Below, piece after piece: positions 1 to 7,990 of a stretch of 64,000 bases of DNA. Numbering within the stretch: the stretch's first letter is position 1; every line of letters starts with the position of its first letter. Made by a program: the position numbers and the translations under genes. A model generated the notes under the pieces. That model ran no database searches and was not told the DNA's origin. It worked only from the letters and a program-made list of their open reading frames with translations. Source of the stretch: Burkholderiales bacterium GJ-E10 (GTDB taxonomy: Bacteria > Pseudomonadota > Gammaproteobacteria > Burkholderiales > Burkholderiaceae_F); assembly GCA_000828975.1 (NCBI GenBank), contig AP014683.1:3057700-3121699 (forward strand). The letters are read 5' to 3'.

Positions 1-1
1 C

Positions 2-1117
2 GTGATCGTGCGCGGCGGCGCGATCCGCTATCACCCCGCCCATCGCGCCGGCATCAAGAAGGTGGTGTTCGACGAAGCCTCGGGCCTGCTGGTGACCCTG
101 AGCTACGACCGCAGCATTGCCCTCTGGCAAGGTCTGCGCCAGGGCGCGGGCCTGCCGCGCGAGGTGGCGCGCAGCGAGCTGCCGGTGACGGTCTGGGCGC
201 GCGCGGCGACGGCGCTGGGCGACGGCCGCATCGCCGTCGGCACGTTCGGCGCCACCTATGGCATCTTCGATCCCCGCGACGGCGGCTGGGACATGGACGG
301 CGTCGCCGCCGGTCCGGCGCTCAACGCCGTCGCCGTGCGCGGCGATGTCGTGGTTGCCATCGGCGATGCCGGCGTGCTGCACGAGAACGGGCAGCCCCGG
401 GCGGAGATGGGCAGCCTGTGCAACTTCCTCCAGTTCGTCGGCGACCATCTCTACACCGGCGGCCAGCTCGGCATCGTGTTCGATGCGCATACCGGTCGCG
501 CGCTCCATCAACATTCCTCGCCGTTGAACTGCGCCACCTCCTTCGAGCGCGACGGCGTGCGGATGCTGGCGGTGGGCAGCTACACCGGAGAAGTCCTGTT
601 GTTCGAGGTCGGCGCCGCCGGCGAACTGCACCTGCGCCATCAGCTCGCCGTCGACGACAGCGCCATCAAGGGCTTGAGCGCGGCGCGGGGGCGCCTGTTC
701 GTGGTCTGCGCGTCGACCCTCGTCGCCTGGTACGACTTGCGCGACTGGACGGCGCTGCGCCGGATCCCCAAGGCCCATACCCGCATCGCCAACGCCTGCT
801 GCCCGGTCGCCGACGGCGGCTTTGCCAGCGTCGGCCGCGATCGCGTGCTGCGGCTGTGGCTGGACGGCGAGGAGGCGAGCTATCCCAGCCCGCATCCGAA
901 TTCGGTCAAGTGCCTGGTGGCCAGCGCCGACGGCCGGATGCTGATGTCCGGATCGTACGGCGGCACGGTGGCCGCCTTCGACCTCCACCACCGCCGCTGG
1001 CTGCCGATGCGGCGGCCGACCTCCGCCGGCATCTCGGCATTGACCTACCGCGCTGCCCGCCAGCGCTTCGTCGCGAGCTCCTACGATGGGGAACTCTATG
1101 AACTCTCCCACGCGTGA
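2..1117 (+). CDS. WD40-repeat beta-propeller protein (5' end cut by window)
   Basis: At least 371 residues with repeated WD40-like blades: strands ending in patterns such as DRSIALW, VLRLWLDG and GTVAAFDL, and GH/SPHPNSVKCLV-type turns between blades. Such propellers are scaffolds for protein-protein contacts. The frame is open to the first base (the first possible start is GTG at 2), so the true start probably lies upstream. No signal peptide or membrane segment is visible, so it is probably cytoplasmic. The end overlaps the next gene by 20 bases in another frame, which implies one transcript and translational coupling with the formylglycine-synthase-fold protein. The cellular role is unknown. 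Confidence 0.85.
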   Translation: MIVRGGAIRYHPAHRAGIKKVVFDEASGLLVTLSYDRSIALWQGLRQGAGLPREVARSELPVTVWARAATALGDGRIAVGTFGATYGIFDPRDGGWDMDGVAAGPALNAVAVRGDVVVAIGDAGVLHENGQPRAEMGSLCNFLQFVGDHLYTGGQLGIVFDAHTGRALHQHSSPLNCATSFERDGVRMLAVGSYTGEVLLFEVGAAGELHLRHQLAVDDSAIKGLSAARGRLFVVCASTLVAWYDLRDWTALRRIPKAHTRIANACCPVADGGFASVGRDRVLRLWLDGEEASYPSPHPNSVKCLVASADGRMLMSGSYGGTVAAFDLHHRRWLPMRRPTSAGISALTYRAARQRFVASSYDGELYELSHA

Positions 1118-2126
1118 AACCGACACCGGCTGGCACTGGCCCCACTTCCCGCGGGCTCTCTGCGGCACGCCCAGCGACCGCGAGCGCCTCGGCCTGCCCG
1201 ACCGCTACGTCGCGACCCGCTTCGAAGCGACGCTGCCGGCGGCGCTGCGCGCGCTGCGCGGCCTCGCGCCCGAGCAGCTGGCGGGCCGCATCGCCGACCC
1301 CGACGCTCCGCTGGTCGAGCGCCTGGCCGCCGGCGACCTGCTGGCCTGGATCGGCGATCCGCGGATCCGCACACTGGCTCCGGACATGGTGGCCATTCCG
1401 GGCGGCCGGGTCGAGATCGGCCTCGATTCCGGACGGATCGACGCGGTGGTGGCGCGCTACGACGGGCTCGGCATGGAACGCGAGTGGATCGAAAAGGAGT
1501 GTCCGCGCCACGCCGTCGATCTCGCGCCCTATGCGATCGCGCGCCATCCGGTGACCAACGCCGAGTACCACGAGTTCCTGCTCGACACCGGCCACCCGGA
1601 ACTGCCCAGCAGTTGGGATTTCCGGCGCTTCCCGGTGGAACGCGCCAACCATCCGGTGTACACGGTGAGCGCCGCCTCGGCCGACGCTTATGCGGCGTGG
1701 CTCGCGCAGCGCACCGGCCGCAGCTTCCGCCTGCCGACCGAAGCGGAGTGGGAATACGCCGCGACCGGGCCGGACGGGCGGGAGTTTCCCTGGGGCGAGC
1801 GCTTCGATGCCGACTGCGCCAACACGGTCGAAACCGGCCTGTTCCGCACCAGCGCGGTCGGCGCCTTTCCCGGCGGCGATTCGCCGTTCGGCATCGCCGA
1901 CATGGCGGGCAACGTCGAGGAATACGTCGCCGACGACTATGCGCCCTATCCCGGCGGCCGCACGGTGGTCGACCATCTGGTGCAGATCCACGGCCGCTAC
2001 CGGGTGGCGCGCGGCGGCAGTTTCGCGCGCTTCCGCGATCTCGCGCGCACCCGCCGCCGCCACGGCCACAATCCGCGCTCGGTCACCTACGCGATGGGGT
2101 TCCGCCTCGCCGAAACGCTCGGGTAA
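1098..2126 (+). CDS. SUMF1/formylglycine-synthase-fold protein lacking catalytic cysteines
   Basis: 342 residues; the C-terminal two thirds carry the FGE-sulfatase (SUMF1/EgtB/PvdO) fold: PGGRVEIG, HPVTNAEYHEFL, RLPTEAEWEYAA, PFGIADMAGNVEEYVAD and the closing ARGGSF...GFRLAE. True formylglycine-generating enzymes have two cysteines after the RGGS block; here the segment reads RGGSFARFRDLARTRR with none, so that oxidase activity is not expected. The fold is also used as a ligand-binding or accessory domain. ATG 1098 is preferred because GATGGGGA lies just before it; an in-frame ATG at 1086 would lengthen the overlap with the WD40 gene. It ends 4 bases before the convergent srkA stop. Confidence 0.85.
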   Translation: MNSPTRETDTGWHWPHFPRALCGTPSDRERLGLPDRYVATRFEATLPAALRALRGLAPEQLAGRIADPDAPLVERLAAGDLLAWIGDPRIRTLAPDMVAIPGGRVEIGLDSGRIDAVVARYDGLGMEREWIEKECPRHAVDLAPYAIARHPVTNAEYHEFLLDTGHPELPSSWDFRRFPVERANHPVYTVSAASADAYAAWLAQRTGRSFRLPTEAEWEYAATGPDGREFPWGERFDADCANTVETGLFRTSAVGAFPGGDSPFGIADMAGNVEEYVADDYAPYPGGRTVVDHLVQIHGRYRVARGGSFARFRDLARTRRRHGHNPRSVTYAMGFRLAETLG

Positions 2127-2130
2127 GCCG

Positions 2131-3168
2131 TCACGGCGCCAGCGGCGGCTCCTGCATGGCGGCGATCTGCTCGCGCAGTTCGAGGATCCGCTCCTCCCAG
2201 TAGCGCGGCGTCTGGAACCACGGGAACGCGGCGGGGAACGCGGGGTCGTCCCAGCGCCGCGCGATCCAGGCGGCGTAGTGGATCAGGCGCAGCGTGCGCA
2301 GCGGCTCGATCAGGGCCAGCTGGGCGCGATCGAAGTCGGCGAACATTTCGTAGCCCTCGAGCACGTCGCGCAATTGCGCTTCCTGTTCCGACCGGTCGCC
2401 GGACAACAGCATCCACAGGTCCTGGACGGCGGGTCCCATGAGGCTGTCGTCGAAGTCGACGAAGTGCGGTCCCGGTTCGGGCGCCGCTTCGTTCCACAGG
2501 ATGTTCCCGGGGTGGCAGTCGCCGTGCAGGCGCTGCCAGCGCGGTGCGCCGGCGGCGAACGCCCGGCGCACGCCGTCGAGCGCCTGCGCCAGCAGGCCGC
2601 GGTAGATCTCGACCAGCTCCGGCGGCAGCCAGTCGTGCTGCAGGAGGTAGGCGCCGGGCTCGGCGCCATAGGTGTCGGCGTCGAGCCGGATGCGCGTCGC
2701 GAACGGGCGGCGGGCGCCGACCGCATGCAGGCGGCCGAGGAAGCGGCCGATGCGTTCGCGCACCGCGGGATCGGACAGCTCGGGGGTGCGTCCGCCGCGA
2801 CGTTCGAACAGCGCGAAGCGGAAGCCGGCGGCCGTGTGCAGGGTTTCGCCGCCCAGCCGCAAGGGCGGCACGGCGGGCACTTCGGCCTGTGCGAGATCCT
2901 CGGCGAACGCGTGTTCTTCGCGGATCTGCGCATCGGTCCAGCGCCCGGGGCGGTAGAACTTCGCCACCACGGTCGGGGGCGGTGGGCCCGGGTGGGCCGT
3001 TGCGTCCGCCGACGCCTCGAGCCCGATGAGGAACACCCGGTTCTCGTAGCTGTTGAGCGCGAAAAGCTGGCCCGATGCGCGGAACCCGGCTGCGGAGCCG
3101 ACGGCGTCGATCGCGTCGAGGATGGTGTCGGGCGAGAGCGCGGCGAAGGGGGTTGCGGGCGAGGACAT
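2131..3168 (-). CDS. srkA: Stress response kinase A (serine/threonine kinase, YihE/RdoA family)
   Basis: 345 residues with an aminoglycoside-phosphotransferase-like kinase fold. Visible motifs are NSYENRVFLIG in the N lobe, VVAKFYRPGRW (ATP-binding lysine), LHGDCHPGNILW (catalytic loop) and FVDFDDSLMGPAVQDLW (DFD metal-binding). The length is close to E. coli SrkA (about 328). The family protects against stress-induced death, in E. coli by countering MazEF. It stands alone, divergent from ilvA with only 26 bases between starts. Confidence 0.93.
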   Translation of the reverse strand: MSSPATPFAALSPDTILDAIDAVGSAAGFRASGQLFALNSYENRVFLIGLEASADATAHPGPPPPTVVAKFYRPGRWTDAQIREEHAFAEDLAQAEVPAVPPLRLGGETLHTAAGFRFALFERRGGRTPELSDPAVRERIGRFLGRLHAVGARRPFATRIRLDADTYGAEPGAYLLQHDWLPPELVEIYRGLLAQALDGVRRAFAAGAPRWQRLHGDCHPGNILWNEAAPEPGPHFVDFDDSLMGPAVQDLWMLLSGDRSEQEAQLRDVLEGYEMFADFDRAQLALIEPLRTLRLIHYAAWIARRWDDPAFPAAFPWFQTPRYWEERILELREQIAAMQEPPLAP

Positions 3169-3179
3169 AGGGCGAACTG

Positions 3180-3185
3180 TACAAT
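3180..3185 (+). promoter_or_regulatory. Possible -10 element for ilvA
   Basis: TACAAT ends 9 bases before the ilvA ATG at 3195. Transcription would start only a few bases before the start codon, giving an almost leaderless mRNA. No good -35 box is found at normal spacing, so this is tentative. Confidence 0.3.
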
Positions 3186-3194
3186 CCGGCGGCG

Positions 3195-4754
3195 ATGCCG
3201 GCCAATGACTATCTGCGCCGCATTCTCAACGCGCGCGTCTACGACGTTGCCATCGAGACTGCCCTGGACCCCGCCCCGCGCCTTTCGGCGCGATTGGGCA
3301 ATCGCGTCCTCCTCAAGCGCGAAGACCTGCAATCGGTCTTCAGCTTCAAGCTGCGCGGCGCATACAACAAGATGGTCCATCTCGATCGCGCCGCACGCGC
3401 GCGCGGGGTGATTGCGGCATCGGCGGGCAACCATGCGCAGGGCGTGGCCCTGGCGGCGCAGCGGCTCGGCTGCCGCGCGGTGATCGTGATGCCGGTGACC
3501 ACCCCGCAACTGAAGATCGATGCGGTGCGCAGCCGCGGCGGGGAGGTCGTCCTCCACGGCGACTCCTACTCCGATGCGTACGCGCACGCGCTGACGCTCC
3601 AGGAAAAGCGCAAGCTGACCTTCGTGCATCCGTTCGACGATCCGGACGTGATCGCGGGCCAGGGCACGATCGGCATGGAGATCCTGCGCCAGCACCACGC
3701 GCGCAACGGCAGCGTCCCGGGTGCGCACCCCGACGCGAACCCGGCGCCGATCGATGCGATCTTCGTGCCGATCGGCGGCGGCGGGCTGATCGCGGGGGTC
3801 GCCGCTTACGTGAAGGCGGTGCAGCCCGAGGTGAAGATCATCGGCGTGCAGACCGTCGATTCCGACGCCATGGCGCGTTCGCTGGCGGCCGGGCGGCGCG
3901 TGCAGCTCGCCGAGGTCGGACTCTTTTCCGACGGTACGGCCGTGCGCATGGTGGGCAAATACACCTTTGACCTGTGCCGGCGCTACGTCGACGAGATCGT
4001 CACGGTGGATACCGACGCCTTGTGCGCGGCGATCAAGGACGTGTTCCAGGACACCCGGTCGATCCTCGAGCCGGCGGGCGCGCTGTCGGTGGCGGGCTGC
4101 AAGCAGTACGCGGCGGGCAAGCGCCTGCGCGAGCGCACGCTGGTGGCGATCACCAGCGGTGCCAACATGAATTTCGACCGGCTGCGCTTCGTTGCCGAAC
4201 GCGCCGAGGTGGGCGAGCAGCGCGAAGCGTTGTTCGCAGTGACCTTGCCCGAAGAGCGGGGCTCGTTCAAGCGCTTCTGCGGGCTGCTCGGCACGCGCGC
4301 GATCACCGAGTTCAACTACCGCATCTCGGATGCCGCGACCGCGCACATCTTCGTCGGCGTCGAAACCGCGGGCCGCGACGATGCGCGCGCGCTGGCGCGC
4401 AGCTTCGAGCAGGCGGGCTTCGCGACCAGCGACCTGACCGACGACGAACTCGCCAAGGAGCACCTGCGCTACATGGTCGGCGGGCATTCCCCGCTGGCGG
4501 TGGACGAGCGGGTGTTCCGCTTCGAGTTCCCCGAGCGCCCCGGCGCGCTGATGCGCTTCCTGAGCGCGATGTCGCCGGCGTGGAACATCTCACTCTTCCA
4601 TTACCGCAACCAGGGCTCCGATTACGGCCGCATCCTCGTCGGCATGCAGGCCCCGAAGCGCGACCGCGCGGCGGTCAAGCGCTTCCTCGCCGACCTGGGA
4701 TACCAGTACCAGGAAGAAACGGGGAGCGGCGCGTACCGGTTGTTCCTGGGCTAG
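3195..4754 (+). CDS. ilvA: Threonine dehydratase, biosynthetic
   Basis: 519 residues. Deaminates threonine to 2-oxobutanoate, the first step of isoleucine synthesis. The N-terminal PLP fold has SVFSFKLRGAYNKM with the PLP lysine, the loop ASAGNHAQGVA and the phosphate-binding IPIGGGGLIAG. The C-terminal part (about residue 335 onward) holds two ACT-like regulatory domains (EERGSFKRFCGLLG and FPERPGALMRFLSAM), as in the long, isoleucine-inhibited form. No ilvBNC genes lie in the window. It is followed by a GC-rich hairpin at 4770-4791 without a T-tract. Confidence 0.96.
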   Translation: MPANDYLRRILNARVYDVAIETALDPAPRLSARLGNRVLLKREDLQSVFSFKLRGAYNKMVHLDRAARARGVIAASAGNHAQGVALAAQRLGCRAVIVMPVTTPQLKIDAVRSRGGEVVLHGDSYSDAYAHALTLQEKRKLTFVHPFDDPDVIAGQGTIGMEILRQHHARNGSVPGAHPDANPAPIDAIFVPIGGGGLIAGVAAYVKAVQPEVKIIGVQTVDSDAMARSLAAGRRVQLAEVGLFSDGTAVRMVGKYTFDLCRRYVDEIVTVDTDALCAAIKDVFQDTRSILEPAGALSVAGCKQYAAGKRLRERTLVAITSGANMNFDRLRFVAERAEVGEQREALFAVTLPEERGSFKRFCGLLGTRAITEFNYRISDAATAHIFVGVETAGRDDARALARSFEQAGFATSDLTDDELAKEHLRYMVGGHSPLAVDERVFRFEFPERPGALMRFLSAMSPAWNISLFHYRNQGSDYGRILVGMQAPKRDRAAVKRFLADLGYQYQEETGSGAYRLFLG

Positions 4755-4803
4755 CGTACGGCGTTGTACGCCGGCCCACCGCCGGGCCGGCGCAGGTGGC
4801 ATC

Positions 4804-5076
4804 ATGCGGATGATGAAACCATTGAAGCACGAAGCGGAGCTTTTCAAAGCGGCCATGATCGCCGGCGTCCAATACGCCGAAGGCAGGGGTGTCGTGAAGT
4901 TCGAGGCGGCGGACTCGGCCAGCGAGAAGCTTCTGTATATCTACAGGCTTTTGGTTCACGACAAAGTGATCCAACCGCTGCCGGAGGACCAGGTCGCGGA
5001 AAAAGCGCTCCGACACAAGCTCGCCCTTTGGTACGCCAAGCAACTGCCGGCGGATCACCCCCTTTTGCAGAAGTAG
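4804..5076 (+). CDS. Small conserved protein, DUF5062-like
   Basis: 90 residues, predicted helical and soluble. Segments LKHEAELFKAAMIAGVQYAE, LLVHDKVIQPLPEDQ and LRHKLALWYAKQLPADHPLL recall the DUF5062 family as I remember it; function is unknown. Start ATG 4804; a second ATG at 4813 (MKPLKHEAEL) fits the usual family N-terminus better. It follows ilvA by about 50 bases on the same strand and could be cotranscribed. Confidence 0.7.
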   Translation: MRMMKPLKHEAELFKAAMIAGVQYAEGRGVVKFEAADSASEKLLYIYRLLVHDKVIQPLPEDQVAEKALRHKLALWYAKQLPADHPLLQK

Positions 5077-5554
5077 CGAAGTGAACGCCCCGGGATTGAG
5101 TCAGGCGGGAACCCAGGACCGGCCATTTGACATCCGGTCGGAGGGCGCAGACGCGTGACGTTCGTCAAGGACCGTTTCCTGCCGCGATCCCAGCTCTTGA
5201 CAACGGAGGGCGTGCGCGTAGAGTGGGAGTCGCAATGACACCTCCGCGAGTACCTCCCGGATTCCGGGATGGAAAGCAGGGGAACGGGGTAAGACCCGCC
5301 GACATTGCCACGGCGCAGCGAGCCTGCGCCGTTTTCGTGCGTGCTCAGCACGGGCGCAATCGTCCTGGGATTTCCATCGGGAAAACATCGCCGCGCCAGG
5401 CCAGACTTCCTTTGGCGAAACCGGCTGTTGATCGAACCAGCAAGTGGACCGTGCAACGGCCGCTGCCCGAGATCACCGGCCTCTTGCACTGCGCCGGTCA
5501 TCCTCCACCTGGTTGAAACACGGCGGCGTTCGCCACGAAATCCTTCTCCCGCCG
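5077..5554. other. Non-coding stretch between DUF5062-like gene and moeB
   Basis: About 480 bases without a convincing gene. The open frames here lack coding-like composition, recognisable motifs and ribosome binding sites. The one structured element is a terminator-like hairpin at 5310-5335. The minus-strand translation resembles decayed sequence, but I cannot identify an element. Confidence 0.5.
5310..5335 (+). terminator. Possible intrinsic terminator
   Basis: Perfect 8-bp stem ACGGCGCA / TGCGCCGT with a 7-base loop (GCGAGCC), followed at once by three further Ts. The T run is short. It lies 230 bases past the DUF5062-like gene, so it could end the ilvA transcript. Confidence 0.4.
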
Positions 5555-6301
5555 TCAGCGCCCGCACACCCCGCAGCGCGGGTCCTGCGCGAACCGCATT
5601 TCCTGGAATCGTCCCTGCAGCGCATCGAACCGGATCAGTCGCCCGCTCGCCGGCGATCCGGCGCCGGTCAGGATCTTGATCGCTTCGCCGGCCTGCAAGG
5701 AGCCGATCACGCCCGTCAGCGGCGCGAACACGCCGGTCGTCGCGCAGGGTTCGTCCGCGCCCTGCGCATCTTCGGGGAAGAGGCAGGCATAGCATGGGCC
5801 TTGCGGGTGGCGGAAATCGAATACCGTGAGTTGGCCGGAAAATCCGCTTGCCGCGCCCGACACCAGGGGAATTCCCGCTGCGCGACAGGCGCGGTTGGCG
5901 GCGTAGCGCGTGGCGCGGTTGTCGGAGCAATCGACGACGACGTCGACGCCGGGCAGCGCTTCCGCGAGGCTCGCCGCCGTTGCCCGTTCGCCGTGCGCTT
6001 CGATGCGCACCTCCGGATTGATCGCCGCCAGCGCCGTGCGCGCCGATTCGACCTTCGGCATGCCGAGGCGATGCGTCGTGTGCAGGATCTGGCGTTGCAG
6101 GTTGGTGAGGTCCACGCGATCGGCGTCGAACAGGGACAGTCGTCCCACGCCCGCAGCGGCGAGGTAGATCGCCGCCGGCGAACCCAGGCCGCCCGCGCCG
6201 ATCACGACCGCACGGGACGCCCGTAGGCGCTCCTGTCCTTCGACTCCGATCTCGTCGAGCAGGATGTGGCGCGAATAGCGGAGCAGCGTTTGATCGTCCA
6301 T
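5555..6301 (-). CDS. moeB: ThiF/MoeB-family adenylyltransferase
   Basis: 248 residues. An E1-like enzyme that adenylates the C-terminal glycine of a ubiquitin-like sulfur carrier (MoaD or ThiS). Visible: RYSRHILLDEIG with the conserved arginine, GAGGLGSPAAIYLAAAGVG nucleotide loop, DLTNLQRQILH, catalytic-region DCSDN, and two zinc CxxC pairs (CYAC near residue 172; CGVC at the C-terminus). There is no rhodanese domain, so it is the short MoeB/ThiF type. No moaD, moaE or thiS gene is nearby, so the partner cannot be decided here. Confidence 0.9.
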   Translation of the reverse strand: MDDQTLLRYSRHILLDEIGVEGQERLRASRAVVIGAGGLGSPAAIYLAAAGVGRLSLFDADRVDLTNLQRQILHTTHRLGMPKVESARTALAAINPEVRIEAHGERATAASLAEALPGVDVVVDCSDNRATRYAANRACRAAGIPLVSGAASGFSGQLTVFDFRHPQGPCYACLFPEDAQGADEPCATTGVFAPLTGVIGSLQAGEAIKILTGAGSPASGRLIRFDALQGRFQEMRFAQDPRCGVCGR

Positions 6302-6481
6302 CGATGGCCGGGGGCCGATCCGCGAACCGCGCGCCCGCAGCGTTGCGGACGATGCCCGATCGGCCTTGGCCGCAGATTACCAAACTGCCGGACCGGAGGT
6401 GTCAAGCGCCACCGCCCTCGGGATTCCACCAGGAGATGCCTGCCGGGAAATCCGCGACCAATCTCCGGCGCAGGAGCCAGA

Positions 6482-6913
6482 CTATGCCCGTGCGTGCATG
6501 TTGAGCCAACATACCGCGGCCACGACACTCCAGGCCGCGGCGTCGACATCGATGTTTTGGCCGGCAAGTTCTGGCACCGTCGATTCGGTGATGATGCCGG
6601 CCTCGTTGAACCGAAAGCGCGCGATCGTCGATTCTTCCGTCGCGCCGGCGGTGCTCATCGGCCTGCACTCGATCTCCCCGAGCGGTGGCACGCAATCGCC
6701 GGGAATGGCAAGCACGAACTCGACATATGAGCCTGCGTGCGCGACGACGAATCGCTCCGCACCGGGATCGTAGGCGATGCGCAGTCCGCGTAGAAGGGGG
6801 CGGTTTTCGGCGGCTCGCTCGGCAAGCTTTGCGAACGACCGAAACAGGCCCCGCAGCACGGGGGAAATGACGGTGCCGCTGTCGCCGGTCTTCTTCCGCG
6901 AAACTTTTTTCAT
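6482..6913 (-). CDS. Hypothetical protein, 143 aa
   Basis: Not recognised. Starting at ATG 6913 (MKKVSRKK) it has a lysine-rich N-terminus, then a compact soluble sequence with no membrane segment or known motif. AAAGGTG lies about 12 bases upstream of this ATG; an upstream in-frame start at 6952 is less likely. Codon positions look coding. It is isolated between moeB and a non-coding stretch. Confidence 0.55.
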   Translation of the reverse strand: MKKVSRKKTGDSGTVISPVLRGLFRSFAKLAERAAENRPLLRGLRIAYDPGAERFVVAHAGSYVEFVLAIPGDCVPPLGEIECRPMSTAGATEESTIARFRFNEAGIITESTVPELAGQNIDVDAAAWSVVAAVCWLNMHARA

Positions 6914-7373
6914 CGGCGGCCACACCTTTGATGCCACACGATCATGAGGCACATTCGTTCATCGTAAAGCGCTCGGTTGGTGCCGCAATGAGGAGGATTG
7001 CGATCGATGCGCTGGGGTGCGTGGCAATCTGCACGCCAACGTCATTCCGGGTCGACGTCACCACGAGACGCCGACGGATACCCGCCAACCTTACGCGCTC
7101 CCGCGCTGTTCGTCGAGCGATATATTTTTTTCGCCGATCGCTTGAATTTCGCGGTACCGCATTCCAGTCCCGATGGCGTTCCGCTTGGCCAAGCGCCCCC
7201 GCGGGTGCCCGCAGGGGCATACACTCCGTCCATGCAACAGCTCCCCACGCACTCGACAACCGGCGCAGGCGCCCGTCGCATGCGTCGGCCGTGCCGGGCG
7301 GTTTCCGCGCGTACAGACGCTGGATCGCCAGCCCTGCGGCAAGAAGCTGACGGTTTACACGAAGGACCATCCG
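6914..7373. other. Low-coding stretch
   Basis: About 460 bases in which I see no supported gene. Open frames here are arginine-rich shadows. A short AT-rich patch (ATATATTTTTTT near 7121-7131) stands out against the GC-rich background and could belong to a promoter or terminator, but no full element can be assigned. Confidence 0.4.
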
Positions 7374-7622
7374 ATGGCGGGAAACCCAAGTAGCAAGAGC
7401 AAGCCGACTTTCCATACGCCAATGCGGTTCGACTGGACCGACGAAAAGCTGCAGACACTCGGCCAGGAGCAGTTGCTCAGCCTTCTCGAGAATCTCGATC
7501 GCCAACGGGCGATCGGCCGTATCCCCGAGAGCACCGCCGCGGACATCGATCAGCGGATCGGGTCGTTGCTGACGGTCCGCAATCGGGCCAAGCGCCGCAA
7601 ACAAACCGCGGCGGCGACGTGA
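7374..7622 (+). CDS. Hypothetical protein, 82 aa
   Basis: Small, charged, probably soluble and helical protein (FDWTDEKLQTLGQEQLLSLL, then AADIDQRIGSLL and a basic tail KRRKQ). ATG 7374 is chosen because GAAGGA lies 6 bases upstream; the open frame extends further 5' but without a better start. Function unknown. It is same-strand with the next hypothetical gene and the sulfotransferase. Confidence 0.55.
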   Translation: MAGNPSSKSKPTFHTPMRFDWTDEKLQTLGQEQLLSLLENLDRQRAIGRIPESTAADIDQRIGSLLTVRNRAKRRKQTAAAT

Positions 7623-7701
7623 CCGACCTGCCGTGCCACCGGTTGCCGGGGGTGTGGCGGGCCCCGAGTACGGCGCGGATCCGGTCGACAGAAAGTTCCC
7701 G

Positions 7702-7920
7702 ATGATCGTGCGCCGCCGCACATGGCTTTACCGTCTGGCCGGCCAACTGCATGCGCAGACCGTGTCGTTCCGTGATCCGGTCACCGCGTCCCGGGCGCGC
7801 GTATTCCTCCGGCAGTCGGTCGGCAATCCGCTGGAGCTGTGGGCGCGAAGCGCCAATGATCTGATGCGGCACGAGCAGTCTTCTTCGGATTCGTCGCGAG
7901 CGCAAACATCGCGTCGATGA
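7702..7920 (+). CDS. Hypothetical protein, 72 aa (doubtful)
   Basis: Short basic open frame starting MIVRRRTWLYRLAGQL. No known domain and no clear ribosome binding site. Included because its amino acid composition is less shadow-like than alternatives and it lies between two same-strand genes. It may be non-coding. Confidence 0.3.
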   Translation: MIVRRRTWLYRLAGQLHAQTVSFRDPVTASRARVFLRQSVGNPLELWARSANDLMRHEQSSSDSSRAQTSRR

Positions 7921-7964
7921 AACGGCCGGTCGGTGCGGGGGATCACATCGGGTCTACGTTTTCC

Positions 7965-7970
7965 TATAAT
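7965..7970 (+). promoter_or_regulatory. Putative -10 box for the sulfotransferase gene
   Basis: TATAAT, the exact sigma-70 -10 consensus, ends 20 bases before ATG 7991 in a very GC-rich genome. The upstream context TTCC matches that of the -10 before ppk (TTCCTATAATC in both). The -35 region is weak. Confidence 0.45.
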
Positions 7971-7990
7971 CCGGTGGCAATCTCGCACCG

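Noticed and set aside
1086-2126. Diversity-generating retroelement target in the formylglycine-synthase-fold gene
   Set aside because: Some such targets use this fold, but no reverse transcriptase or template repeat is seen in the window.
2310-4487. 725-residue open frame on the minus strand across srkA and ilvA
   Set aside because: Arginine/alanine-rich shadow of two well-supported genes, with no motif of its own.
4770-4791. Intrinsic terminator after ilvA
   Set aside because: Perfect stem GCCGGCCC / GGGCCGGC, but no T-tract follows and the next gene starts 12 bases later.
5055-6383. 442-residue minus-strand frame covering moeB and its flank
   Set aside because: Out of frame with moeB and lacks conserved motifs; the part past moeB looks like decayed or non-coding sequence.
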